A stretch of 19,386 nt of DNA, taken from positions 1 to 19,386 of the forward strand of contig CAZXSK010000071.1 of the NCBI GenBank assembly GCA_964642855.1. The letters run 5' to 3'. A model generated the notes under the pieces. The model was given only the letters and a program-made list of their open reading frames with translations. It had not been told where the DNA came from and did no database searches. Each line of letters starts with the position of its first letter. Position 1 is the stretch's first letter. Source of the DNA: CAZXSK01 sp964642855 (lineage in GTDB: Bacteria > Planctomycetota > Phycisphaerae > SM23-33). Shown in pieces: positions 1 through 6,340 of this stretch. The position numbers were made by a program, and so were the translations under genes.

Positions 1-827
1 AGCGAATGATGACATCCGATGAGTTCGTCCCGCCGCCGGCCGGACAGGGCCACGGCCTGACGATTGCAGTCGACAATCAGACCCGTGTCCGGATCGACCG
101 CAACGATCGCGTCGGCTGCGGACTCCACCAGCGCCCGGTACCTGCGCTCGCTCTGGCTGAGCTGAACGCCTTGGCGGACCATCGCCAGGACCATCGCCGA
201 CAGCAGCCCGACGACCACCGCCTCGAACGCCAACGGCATGGATGCGACGAACCCCCACCACTGTTGCCACGAAAGCGTGCTGAAGATCACGCCGATCTCG
301 AGCCCCAGCACCGGCTGGGAGATCAGGACGTAGCTCGCAACAACGACCAGAAGCACCAGGAGACCGTACGCCAGGAGATTCCGCATCCGAGGCCCGATGC
401 GATGGAAGACATGGTATCCCAGTTGCAGCTGAACAACCATGTAAAGGAAATTGCACAACGAAGCGGTCAGGAAGCCGACGTCACGGTGATCTCCCCCCGT
501 CGCCAGGAACAGTGCAAGGATCGGAGCTGCCCACCATCGCGCTGCCAGCCCCACACCGACAAACCCCAGGAGCATCCTCAGATCGAGGACAATGGGGGTA
601 TGAGGGATCTCGACATCCAGGGAAGCGACCAGGAAGCCCAGTCCGCCGCAGACCACCGCCACCAGCAGCGAGCGCGCACGGCCGTCCCGCACGAACGTGG
701 CCAGGAACTGGCTGGTGCGTGCGGCGGGCTCAACCCCGGCCGCCGGGTTGTCAGCTGCCAACGCCATGGCATCCCCAAAACCCCTGCCTCCGGGCGGTGG
801 GCCATCGCCCAGGCCACCCGTGCCCAT
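1..827 (-). CDS. Membrane-anchored PAS-domain sensor protein, N-terminal part (cut by window edge)
   Basis: The minus strand reads open from an ATG at 827 to the window edge, giving 275 codons of an N-terminus. A Gly/Pro-rich head (residues 1-20) is followed by roughly seven hydrophobic segments (about 53-70, 85-94, 100-110, 118-134, 151-170, 176-183 and 192-217). Then comes SERRYRALVESAADAIVAVD (about 227-245), a classic start of a PAS sensory domain. The usual continuation is a histidine kinase or diguanylate cyclase, but the output domain lies outside the window, so the activity is unknown. The membrane part resembles seven-helix sensor modules of such proteins. A second start at 767 is possible and has a GGAGG-like stretch further upstream; an in-frame TGA upstream of 827 rules out earlier starts. 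It follows the isomerase gene on the same strand after about 100 bases. Confidence 0.8.
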   Translation of the reverse strand, partial: MGTGGLGDGPPPGGRGFGDAMALAADNPAAGVEPAARTSQFLATFVRDGRARSLLVAVVCGGLGFLVASLDVEIPHTPIVLDLRMLLGFVGVGLAARWWAAPILALFLATGGDHRDVGFLTASLCNFLYMVVQLQLGYHVFHRIGPRMRNLLAYGLLVLLVVVASYVLISQPVLGLEIGVIFSTLSWQQWWGFVASMPLAFEAVVVGLLSAMVLAMVRQGVQLSQSERRYRALVESAADAIVAVDPDTGLIVDCNRQAVALSGRRRDELIGCHHS

Positions 828-928
828 GTACCTATCGGAAACGTATCGTACGAACCTTCAGCCAGGACTGCCAGCAGGCTCCCCTTCCGTACCTTGCAGC
901 AATGCCCGGGGATGACGTTGCGCGGGCG

Positions 929-1687
929 CTACCGAGTGCCCGATGCCAGTCGCTCGTCCGTGAGGTACTGGTAGCTCTCCCGGACGGCCTGCATCATGTC
1001 GGTCGCGCAGGTATCAAGCTCGACGATCAGCCATTGCAGCGTGGCATCATCGGCCGCCTGAACGCAGGCCGCGAGGTCCATCTTGCCCTTTCCTGCCGCC
1101 ACCATCGGCTCGCCGGCGGCTAACGGTCCGTCCTTGAGGTGCAGCGCCCAGGCCCGCTCGCGCCAAGTCTTGACGAACCCGGCCGGGTCCACCTCGCCAT
1201 GGCGGGACGCCCAGTACACGTCGATCTGTGCCCAGAGCTTCGGAGCCGAAGACAGCAACCGCGAGAAGATGTACTCCCCGTCGACCTCCTTCATTTCGTG
1301 GGCATGGTTGTGATACGCAAGCGACAGGTCTTGCTCTTCGAGCATCGCTGCCGCCTGCTGGAGGCGGTCGGCGGTCTTGTTGATCTCGTCGACGTCGGCG
1401 AAGCTTTCGGGCGGGAGGAAGGGCAGCACCAGCGTCGAGTAGCCCAGGGTCCTGGCCTGGTCCACGACCTGCCCCAGCGTTTCGCGCGTCGGCAGCGGAG
1501 CATGGGCCGACGACGCCCGCAGGCCCAGATCGTCAAGAATCTTGCGGACCTCGCCGGCGTCGTAGCCGTGCAGACCGGCCAGTTCGACGCCTGCATACCC
1601 GATGTCCGCGATCTCCTTGAGGGTTCCGGGGAAATCGTCCTTCGCCTGCTCGCGGACACTGTAGAGCTGAATGCCTAGGGGCTTCAT
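929..1687 (-). CDS. Sugar-phosphate isomerase/epimerase-like TIM barrel protein
   Basis: A 252-residue cytoplasmic protein of the xylose-isomerase-like TIM barrel (AP endonuclease 2) superfamily. It opens with MKPLGIQLYSVREQAKDDF, the usual family start GIQLYSVR. YHNHAHE (125-131), IDVYW (155-159), HLKD (183-186) and VELD (222-225) supply the His, Asp, His and Glu positions that normally bind the divalent metal. Family members isomerise or epimerise sugars, inositols or hydroxypyruvate; the substrate cannot be read from sequence. AAGGAA lies 5 bases before the ATG and overlaps the TAA of kdsB, only 8 bases upstream, so the two genes are almost certainly co-transcribed and perhaps translationally coupled. 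Length is normal for the family. Confidence 0.9.
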   Translation of the reverse strand: MKPLGIQLYSVREQAKDDFPGTLKEIADIGYAGVELAGLHGYDAGEVRKILDDLGLRASSAHAPLPTRETLGQVVDQARTLGYSTLVLPFLPPESFADVDEINKTADRLQQAAAMLEEQDLSLAYHNHAHEMKEVDGEYIFSRLLSSAPKLWAQIDVYWASRHGEVDPAGFVKTWRERAWALHLKDGPLAAGEPMVAAGKGKMDLAACVQAADDATLQWLIVELDTCATDMMQAVRESYQYLTDERLASGTR

Positions 1688-1695
1688 GGGGTTCC

Positions 1696-2442
1696 TTATC
1701 TTTCCGGATGGCTACGCCCGCCGACACGGCGGACGAACTGCTGGTAGTCTTCGGGGGTATCGATGCCGGCTCCGTCGTAGTCGACAACGCCCACACCGAT
1801 TCGGTATCCGTGCTCCAGTGCCCGAAGCTGTTCGAGTTTCTCGGAAGCTTCGGCCGGGGTGGAGGGCAGCGCGGCGTAGGTCGCCAGGAAACCGGCGCGG
1901 TAGGCATACGCGCCGAGGTGAAGCAGGTACCGCGACGGGCCTGTTGCATCGCGGTCATAGGGGATCTTCGACCGCGAGAAGTACATCGCCCGGCCTGCCT
2001 GGTCGCAGACCACCTTCACGCGATTGGGGTTGTCCGCCTGATCGGCCGGAAGCGGCGTCGCCAGCGTGGCCATGGGAAGGTCCGACGAGTCGAGCATCTC
2101 CGCGAGCCGGTCGACGCAGGTGGGAGGAATGTCGGGCTCATCGCCCTGGACGTTGACCACGATCTGCTCGTCGGCAAGCGACAGGGTCCGGGCGGCCTCG
2201 GCCAGGCGATCGGTTCCGGTTCGACAATCGGGGGAGGTCATCACCGCCTTGCCGCCGAAGCTTTCGACAGCCTCCACGATGCGCTGATCGTCGGTCGCGA
2301 CGATGACGTCCTCGACGCTGCTTGCCTGGGCAACCGCTTCGACGACGTGCTGGACCAAAAACTTGCCCGTCTCCTTCAGCAGGGGCTTGCCGGGCAGGCG
2401 GGTCGAGGCGTACCGTGCCGGGATGAGTGCGATGGCCTTCAC
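1696..2442 (-). CDS. kdsB: 3-deoxy-manno-octulosonate cytidylyltransferase (CMP-Kdo synthetase)
   Basis: KdsB activates Kdo with CTP to form CMP-Kdo, the donor for the inner core of lipopolysaccharide; it acts in the cytoplasm. The 248-residue length is typical. Motifs are clear: IPARYASTRLPGKPL (7-21), the nucleotide-binding start; TGTDRLAE (75-82); NVQGDEP (97-103); YFSRSKIPY (154-162); HLGAYAYR (175-182); LEQLRALE (203-210); and GIDTPEDY (226-233). The start is GTG at 2442; the protein aligns from there with known KdsB starts and an in-frame TGA lies upstream. No ribosome-binding site precedes it and a promoter -10 box ends only about 10 bases before it, so the message may be leaderless. 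It heads an operon with the isomerase. With the LptD gene it shows that the organism makes an LPS-type outer membrane. Confidence 0.97.
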   Translation of the reverse strand: MKAIALIPARYASTRLPGKPLLKETGKFLVQHVVEAVAQASSVEDVIVATDDQRIVEAVESFGGKAVMTSPDCRTGTDRLAEAARTLSLADEQIVVNVQGDEPDIPPTCVDRLAEMLDSSDLPMATLATPLPADQADNPNRVKVVCDQAGRAMYFSRSKIPYDRDATGPSRYLLHLGAYAYRAGFLATYAALPSTPAEASEKLEQLRALEHGYRIGVGVVDYDGAGIDTPEDYQQFVRRVGGRSHPER

Positions 2443-2451
2443 TGACAGGGG

Positions 2452-2479
2452 AGTGTAAAGTGATCGCTGGTGAATGCAA
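2452..2479 (-). promoter_or_regulatory. Candidate sigma-70-type promoter of kdsB
   Basis: On the minus strand, TTGCAT (2474-2479), a 16-base spacer and TACACT (2452-2457) form a reasonable promoter. Transcription would begin near 2445, within a few bases of the GTG start at 2442, which predicts a leaderless or near-leaderless message. TTGACG just upstream (2480-2485) is an alternative -35, but its 22-base spacing is too long. Confidence 0.45.
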
Positions 2480-2503
2480 CGTCAAAACCCGGAGGCATCG
2501 TCC

Positions 2504-3643
2504 ATGGCCCGGCCGACCGATCACGTCAACCTGGATCTGGAACAGTTCCATCTCGATGTGCTGCGCGACAGGGCGTCGGGGCGAGTGCTTTGGCAGCCAC
2601 GCATTGGATGCTGGTACCACGACAAGCAATTCGCCGGCGTGCCCCTGCCCGATGAATTCCAAGGGCTGGACCTGCCTGGCATCTATCGCAGGCTGGGCTG
2701 CTCGGCGCGGGTCTATGCCTACAACCGCTGCTTCGTGGCACACGAGGACCCAGCTGTCCGCATCGTCGAGACACCCTTGAGCGGAACGGACACCGAGACG
2801 GTCGTGGAGACACCGGTCGGAACCCAGCGAAGCATTGAGCGGCGGAGCCCGAGCGCCGCGTATGCCGGGCACGTCAAGTGGCCAATCACGTGTGAACAGG
2901 AAATGCGCGTTGCTCTCTGGCGGGCGGAGCGACGGTCCTGGAGTTGGGACGAACACGCCTACGAACAGGTCCGCGAGACCTGGGGATTGCTGGGAGCCCC
3001 GACCATGTACATGCCCCGGACCACCGTTCAGGATCTCTACATCGACACGATGGGCGTGGAGGCGGGTGTTTTCGCACTGCTGGACTACCCGGACCTCTGC
3101 AGGGCGTACTTCGAAGCCCTGGAGCTGAGCTGCGATCGCCTGATCGACGTGATCAATGCTTCACCCATCGAAGTCATCAATTTTGGCGACAATATACACT
3201 CCGGAACGCTGTCGCCCGATCTCTTCGAGCAACACGTGCTGGGAGTCTATCAGCGAAGGTGCGAGAGACTCCACGAGGCGGGGAAGTTCATCCACGCGCA
3301 CTGGGACGGAGATTGCGCCCCCCTGCTTCCCTATGCCCGCGAGACAGGCTTGGACGGCATCGAAGCGATCACACCCCAGCCCCAAGGGGACGTGACACTC
3401 CAGCAGGTGCAGGATGCCCTGGGCGACATGTGGCTTCTGGACGGGATCCCGGCAGTCTACTTCGACTTGGCATTTTCCGAGGAAGCTCTGCTCGACTGCG
3501 CCCGGGAGGTGCTGGACCGCTTCGCCCCGCACGTGGTTCTCGGGATCAGCGACGAGATCTCTTCAACGGGAGATATCGAGAGGGTCCGGCGGGTCGGAGA
3601 GCTCGTGGACGAGTACAACGCAGACCGGCAGGGGTCGTGTTGA
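2504..3643 (+). CDS. Uroporphyrinogen decarboxylase-superfamily protein
   Basis: A 379-residue soluble protein of the URO-D/corrinoid-methyltransferase (MtaA-like) barrel superfamily. Features typical of the divergent URO-D proteins abundant in Planctomycetota are INFGDNIHSG (225-234), KFIHAHWDGDC (261-271, His and Cys positions where related methyltransferases bind zinc), GLDGIEAITPQPQGDV (282-297) and VVLGISDEIS (344-353). Conserved heme-pathway residues are not obvious, so true HemE activity is unlikely; methyl transfer to or from a corrinoid or another small molecule is possible but not shown. The ATG at 2504 is chosen because GGAGG (2491-2495) lies 8 bases upstream; an in-frame ATG at 2474 has no ribosome site. 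It diverges from kdsB and stands alone on this strand. Confidence 0.8.
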   Translation: MARPTDHVNLDLEQFHLDVLRDRASGRVLWQPRIGCWYHDKQFAGVPLPDEFQGLDLPGIYRRLGCSARVYAYNRCFVAHEDPAVRIVETPLSGTDTETVVETPVGTQRSIERRSPSAAYAGHVKWPITCEQEMRVALWRAERRSWSWDEHAYEQVRETWGLLGAPTMYMPRTTVQDLYIDTMGVEAGVFALLDYPDLCRAYFEALELSCDRLIDVINASPIEVINFGDNIHSGTLSPDLFEQHVLGVYQRRCERLHEAGKFIHAHWDGDCAPLLPYARETGLDGIEAITPQPQGDVTLQQVQDALGDMWLLDGIPAVYFDLAFSEEALLDCAREVLDRFAPHVVLGISDEISSTGDIERVRRVGELVDEYNADRQGSC

Positions 3644-3684
3644 CCGGAGCAGGCCGAAAGACCGGAGTGCCCCATTCAAGGAAC

Positions 3685-3722
3685 GTGCCGGACCAGGCTT
3701 CCTGGGAGTGCTGGCCCGGCAC
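3685..3722. terminator. Hairpin between convergent genes (possible bidirectional terminator)
   Basis: GTGCCGGACC (3685-3694) pairs with GGCCCGGCAC (3713-3722) with one mismatch, enclosing 18 bases. It lies between the stop of the URO-D-like gene (3643) and the stop of the lipoprotein gene on the other strand (3749). There is no T-tract, so termination strength is uncertain. Confidence 0.4.
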
Positions 3723-3748
3723 GCTCGGAGGCTGTCAGAGGGAGGGCG

Positions 3749-4048
3749 TCAGAATCCTACCTTCGTCTTGCTGACAACCTTATCGTCCTTGAACATGACG
3801 GTGATCTTCTTGTCTCCGTCCTCCCAGACGTAGGCGGCGCCCTGTCCCGCCATTTCGCCAATGGCCCCGGCTACGGATGCACCTTCCTTGCCCTCGCCGA
3901 GGATCGCCTCGACTTGCGAGAGGGTCATCCCGTTCTCGATCTTCTCGAAATTGCTCTGGCTTACGCCCTTGGCTCCGCTGCACCCCGCAGCCAGAAACAG
4001 CGACAGCGACCCCAACACGACAACGGTCAGCAACGTTTTCCCTGTCAT
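3749..4048 (-). CDS. Small lipoprotein with BamE/SmpA-like domain
   Basis: A 99-residue protein with a lipoprotein signal peptide: MTGK, a hydrophobic stretch to residue 21, then the lipobox LAAGC with the acylated cysteine at 23. The mature part contains FEKIENGMTLSQVEAILGEG (34-53), the pattern of SmpA/OmlA/BamE-type domains, followed by YVWEDGDKKITVMFKDDKVV, the two strands usual in this fold. BamE helps the Bam complex insert outer-membrane proteins, but many small lipoproteins share the fold with unknown roles, so function is inferred only at fold level. AAGGAG lies 7 bases before the ATG at 4048, which fixes this start within a longer open frame. An inverted repeat sits in its leader. 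Confidence 0.85.
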   Translation of the reverse strand: MTGKTLLTVVVLGSLSLFLAAGCSGAKGVSQSNFEKIENGMTLSQVEAILGEGKEGASVAGAIGEMAGQGAAYVWEDGDKKITVMFKDDKVVSKTKVGF

Positions 4049-4080
4049 CACGTTCTCCTTGATCAGGTCGATTGGATCCC

Positions 4081-4099
4081 GGGCTGAGGGCCTCAGCCC
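4081..4099. repeat. Perfect inverted repeat in the lipoprotein-gene leader
   Basis: GGGCTGAGGGCCTCAGCCC is a 9-base inverted repeat around one central base. It lies about 30 bases upstream of the lipoprotein ATG (4048) and just beyond its ribosome site, so it could be an operator or an mRNA hairpin. Function is not shown. Confidence 0.5.
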
Positions 4100-4113
4100 C
4101 GAGCACACAAACC

Positions 4114-4119
4114 ATTGTA
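4114..4119 (-). promoter_or_regulatory. Possible -10 box of the lipoprotein gene
   Basis: TACAAT on the minus strand matches the sigma-70 -10 consensus at five of six positions and would start a leader of about 58 bases. No convincing -35 lies at the right distance, so this is weak. Confidence 0.3.
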
Positions 4120-4146
4120 GACCTGCTTGATAGGACACGGCGCACG

Positions 4147-4173
4147 AAAAAGGGGACGGCTGAAGCCGTCCCC
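4147..4173 (-). terminator. Intrinsic terminator of efp
   Basis: Read on the minus strand, a perfect 9-bp stem (4165-4173 with 4152-4160) with a 4-base loop is followed at once by five T residues (4151-4147). It lies 30 bases after the efp stop and ends that transcript before the lipoprotein gene, which therefore needs its own promoter. Confidence 0.92.
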
Positions 4174-4202
4174 CTGGCGAGTCTATGGCGTTGCCCGGCG
4201 GG

Positions 4203-4763
4203 TCAGACGCGACTGACGTACTCTCCCGTACGCGTATCGACCTTGATCTTCTCCCCGTTCTCGACGAAGGGAGGGACCTTGACCTTCGCGCCACCCTCGC
4301 ACTCCGCTTCTTTCAACTGATTGGTTGCCGTGGCGCCCTTGATGTTTGGCGGGGTATCGACCACGACCAGTTCGACGGTGTTGGGCATCTCAGCTGTAAC
4401 GGGTTGACCTTCCACGTACGTGATCTGGCAGATGCAGTTGGGCTGGAGGTATACCTTGTCGTCGCCGATGAGATCCTCGGAAATCTGGATCTGCTCGAAG
4501 GTCTCGGGGTCCATGAACACGTGCCCGGTCGAGTCCGAGTAGAGATACTCCATGTTCTTGCGGTCAACGATGGCCTGTTCGAACTGCTCGTCGGTACGGA
4601 AGCGGTCCTTGATGAGCTGGCCGGTGGCAATGTTGCGAAGCTGGATGACCTGGTAGCTTCGCCAGTTGCCCTTGGCGACCTTCTGGTTGTCGATGCAGAC
4701 CCAGATACCGTCTTTGTGATTGACCGCCTGCCCGCGGCGGAGGTCGATTGCCTTGATTGCCAT
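4203..4763 (-). CDS. efp: Translation elongation factor P
   Basis: EF-P binds the ribosome between the P and E sites and relieves stalling at consecutive prolines. The protein is 186 residues, a normal length, with the KOW-like N-domain (MAIKAIDLRRGQAVNHKDG), the central OB domain and the signature C-terminal end KIKVDTRTGEYVSRV. The tip loop of the first domain reads QKVAKGNWRSYQ (27-38). Lysine 31 occupies the position of the modified lysine of E. coli EF-P, but the usual PGKG is VAKG here. No modification enzyme (EpmA/EpmB, EarP or YmfI type) is in the window. The ATG at 4763 follows AGGAG by about ten bases. It diverges from the mutase gene and has its own promoter and terminator, so it is probably monocistronic. 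Confidence 0.96.
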   Translation of the reverse strand: MAIKAIDLRRGQAVNHKDGIWVCIDNQKVAKGNWRSYQVIQLRNIATGQLIKDRFRTDEQFEQAIVDRKNMEYLYSDSTGHVFMDPETFEQIQISEDLIGDDKVYLQPNCICQITYVEGQPVTAEMPNTVELVVVDTPPNIKGATATNQLKEAECEGGAKVKVPPFVENGEKIKVDTRTGEYVSRV

Positions 4764-4815
4764 CGTTGAGAGTCTCCTGCTGACTGTCTGACTGCCCGGA
4801 TACGGGAAAGCATGG

Positions 4816-4843
4816 ATTGTACCACACCCCGGCTTCTCCGCAA
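4816..4843 (-). promoter_or_regulatory. Candidate promoter of efp
   Basis: On the minus strand TTGCGG (4838-4843), 16 bases, then TACAAT (4816-4821) preceded by TGG, an extended -10 arrangement. Transcription would start near 4809, leaving a leader of about 45 bases before the efp ATG. Confidence 0.55.
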
Positions 4844-4893
4844 GGTGCGTCCAAGGCCTGGCGAGATCCGTCGAAATTCGCTCCGCGCACCGG

Positions 4894-4922
4894 TTGGCCC
4901 GCGACGAAGAATCCTGCATAAT
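4894..4922 (+). promoter_or_regulatory. Candidate promoter of the mutase-glycosyltransferase operon
   Basis: TTGGCC (4894-4899), an exact 17-base spacer, and CATAAT (4917-4922). The start would be near 4929, a leader of about 18 bases holding the AAGGAG ribosome site. Confidence 0.5.
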
Positions 4923-4946
4923 GAGCCCGCGAAAGGAGACGTGCAC

Positions 4947-6320
4947 ATGGCTGAAGATCGCCTGATGGTAAGTGTTTCGGGGGTGCGAGGTACAATCGGC
5001 GGCACGCTGACGCCGCGCGTAGCGTGCGAGTTCGGCTGCGCATTCGGGACCATGCTCGGGAAGGGCGCTACAGTCGTAATGGGCAGCGACACCAGGCCCT
5101 CCGGGCCGATGATCCGCCGCGCCGTGGCAGCCGGGCTTTGCTCGTGCGGGGTCAGTGTAGTCGATCTCGGCGTGGTGACAACCCCGGGAACCGCCCTGAT
5201 GACGCGCCTGAGGGATGCCCAGGGCGGGGTTATCATCACCGCGTCGCACAATCCCAAGCAGTACAACGGCATCAAGTTTCTCCAGCCGTCCGGGGTGGGC
5301 CTGACCGCTGCGGAGGCAGGGCGACTCAAGGAGATCTGGCAGTCGGGCGAGTTCGCCTTCGTCGACGTCGACGCGCTGGGTGATGTACAGGAGGACTCCT
5401 CCACCCATGACCGACATGTCGGGGCTGTCTGCGAGGTGGTGGACATCGACGCCATCGGAAGGGCGAACTTCAAGGTCGTGGTCGACTCGATCAACGGAGC
5501 CGGCTGCGAGGTCACCCCGCGGCTGATGGAAGCCCTCGGCGTGGAGCTCGTGCACCTCAACAACCAGCCCACCGGCCGGTTTGACCACGAGCCCGAACCG
5601 ATCGAGCCCAACCTGACCGGTCTGTGCGAAGCGGTGCGCCAGCATGGTGCGTCGGCCGGCTTCGCCCAGGACCCCGACGCCGACCGGCTGGTGGTCGTCG
5701 ACGAGAAAGGGACCTTCATCGGCGAGGAGTACACCCTCGCCCTGGCCGGGGCGTTCGTGCTGGGCAAACGGCGGGGGGACCTCGCAACCAATCTGGCGAC
5801 TTCGAGGATGATCGACGACATCGCCGCTGGCGCGGGCGTGGACGTCGTGCGAGCCCCGACCGGCGAGGCAAACGTGGTCGAGGCCATGCAGCAGCAGGGG
5901 TGCATCTTCGGCGGGGAGGGCAACGGCGGGGTCATTGAGCCGAAAGTGGTCCCCGTCCGCGACAGTCTGGTGGGTATGGCGTACCTGTTGCAGTACATCG
6001 CCGAAACGGGCAAGCCCCTCAGCGAGCTGGCCGGGCAGATCCCGTCGTACGTGCTCGTGAAGACCAAGTTCCCCTGCCCCGCCGGCGTCGCACCGGCCGT
6101 GGCGGACCGAACCCGCCAGGCGTTTGCGGACGAGCCGGGCGCGACGTTCAACGACGCCGACGGCCTGCGAGTGGACCTGGCCGACAGCTGGCTGTGCGTT
6201 CGGGCGTCCAACACCGAGCCGATCATGCGCATCTTTGCCGAAGCGCCCACCGAAGACGCTGCCCGATCTCTGGTAGATCGCGTGCGTGCCATCGCCGATG
6301 AGGTGATCGACGCGTCGTGA
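4947..6320 (+). CDS. glmM: Phosphoglucosamine mutase-type phosphohexomutase (archaeal-type family)
   Basis: A 457-residue alpha-D-phosphohexomutase that moves phosphate between C6 and C1 of a hexose phosphate. The four family signatures are present in order: TASHNP (98-103) with phosphoserine 100; DPDADR (242-247), the magnesium loop; GEGNGG (323-328), the sugar-recognition loop; and RASNTEP (419-425), the phosphate loop. The start SVSGVRGTIGG and the GEGNGG loop fit the archaeal-type GlmM group better than bacterial GlmM. Glucosamine-6-phosphate is therefore the likely substrate, feeding UDP-GlcNAc for wall and LPS, but mannose or glucose phosphate cannot be excluded. AAGGAG lies 8 bases before the ATG at 4947. 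The glycosyltransferase gene follows after 20 bases, so they form an operon. Confidence 0.9.
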   Translation: MAEDRLMVSVSGVRGTIGGTLTPRVACEFGCAFGTMLGKGATVVMGSDTRPSGPMIRRAVAAGLCSCGVSVVDLGVVTTPGTALMTRLRDAQGGVIITASHNPKQYNGIKFLQPSGVGLTAAEAGRLKEIWQSGEFAFVDVDALGDVQEDSSTHDRHVGAVCEVVDIDAIGRANFKVVVDSINGAGCEVTPRLMEALGVELVHLNNQPTGRFDHEPEPIEPNLTGLCEAVRQHGASAGFAQDPDADRLVVVDEKGTFIGEEYTLALAGAFVLGKRRGDLATNLATSRMIDDIAAGAGVDVVRAPTGEANVVEAMQQQGCIFGGEGNGGVIEPKVVPVRDSLVGMAYLLQYIAETGKPLSELAGQIPSYVLVKTKFPCPAGVAPAVADRTRQAFADEPGATFNDADGLRVDLADSWLCVRASNTEPIMRIFAEAPTEDAARSLVDRVRAIADEVIDAS

Positions 6321-6340
6321 CATTGTGTGCGGAGAGGAAC

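Noticed and set aside
828..928. Possible terminator between the isomerase and sensor genes
   Set aside because: Only weak 4-base pairings without a T-tract are visible, so read-through cannot be excluded and no feature is called.
6..974. Long plus-strand open frame over the sensor gene
   Set aside because: It is a high-GC shadow: the opposite strand encodes membrane helices and a PAS domain with clear family motifs.
4778..4800. Short direct repeat CAGTCAGA/CAGTCAGC in the efp leader
   Set aside because: Two 8-base near copies are too short to mean anything without conservation.
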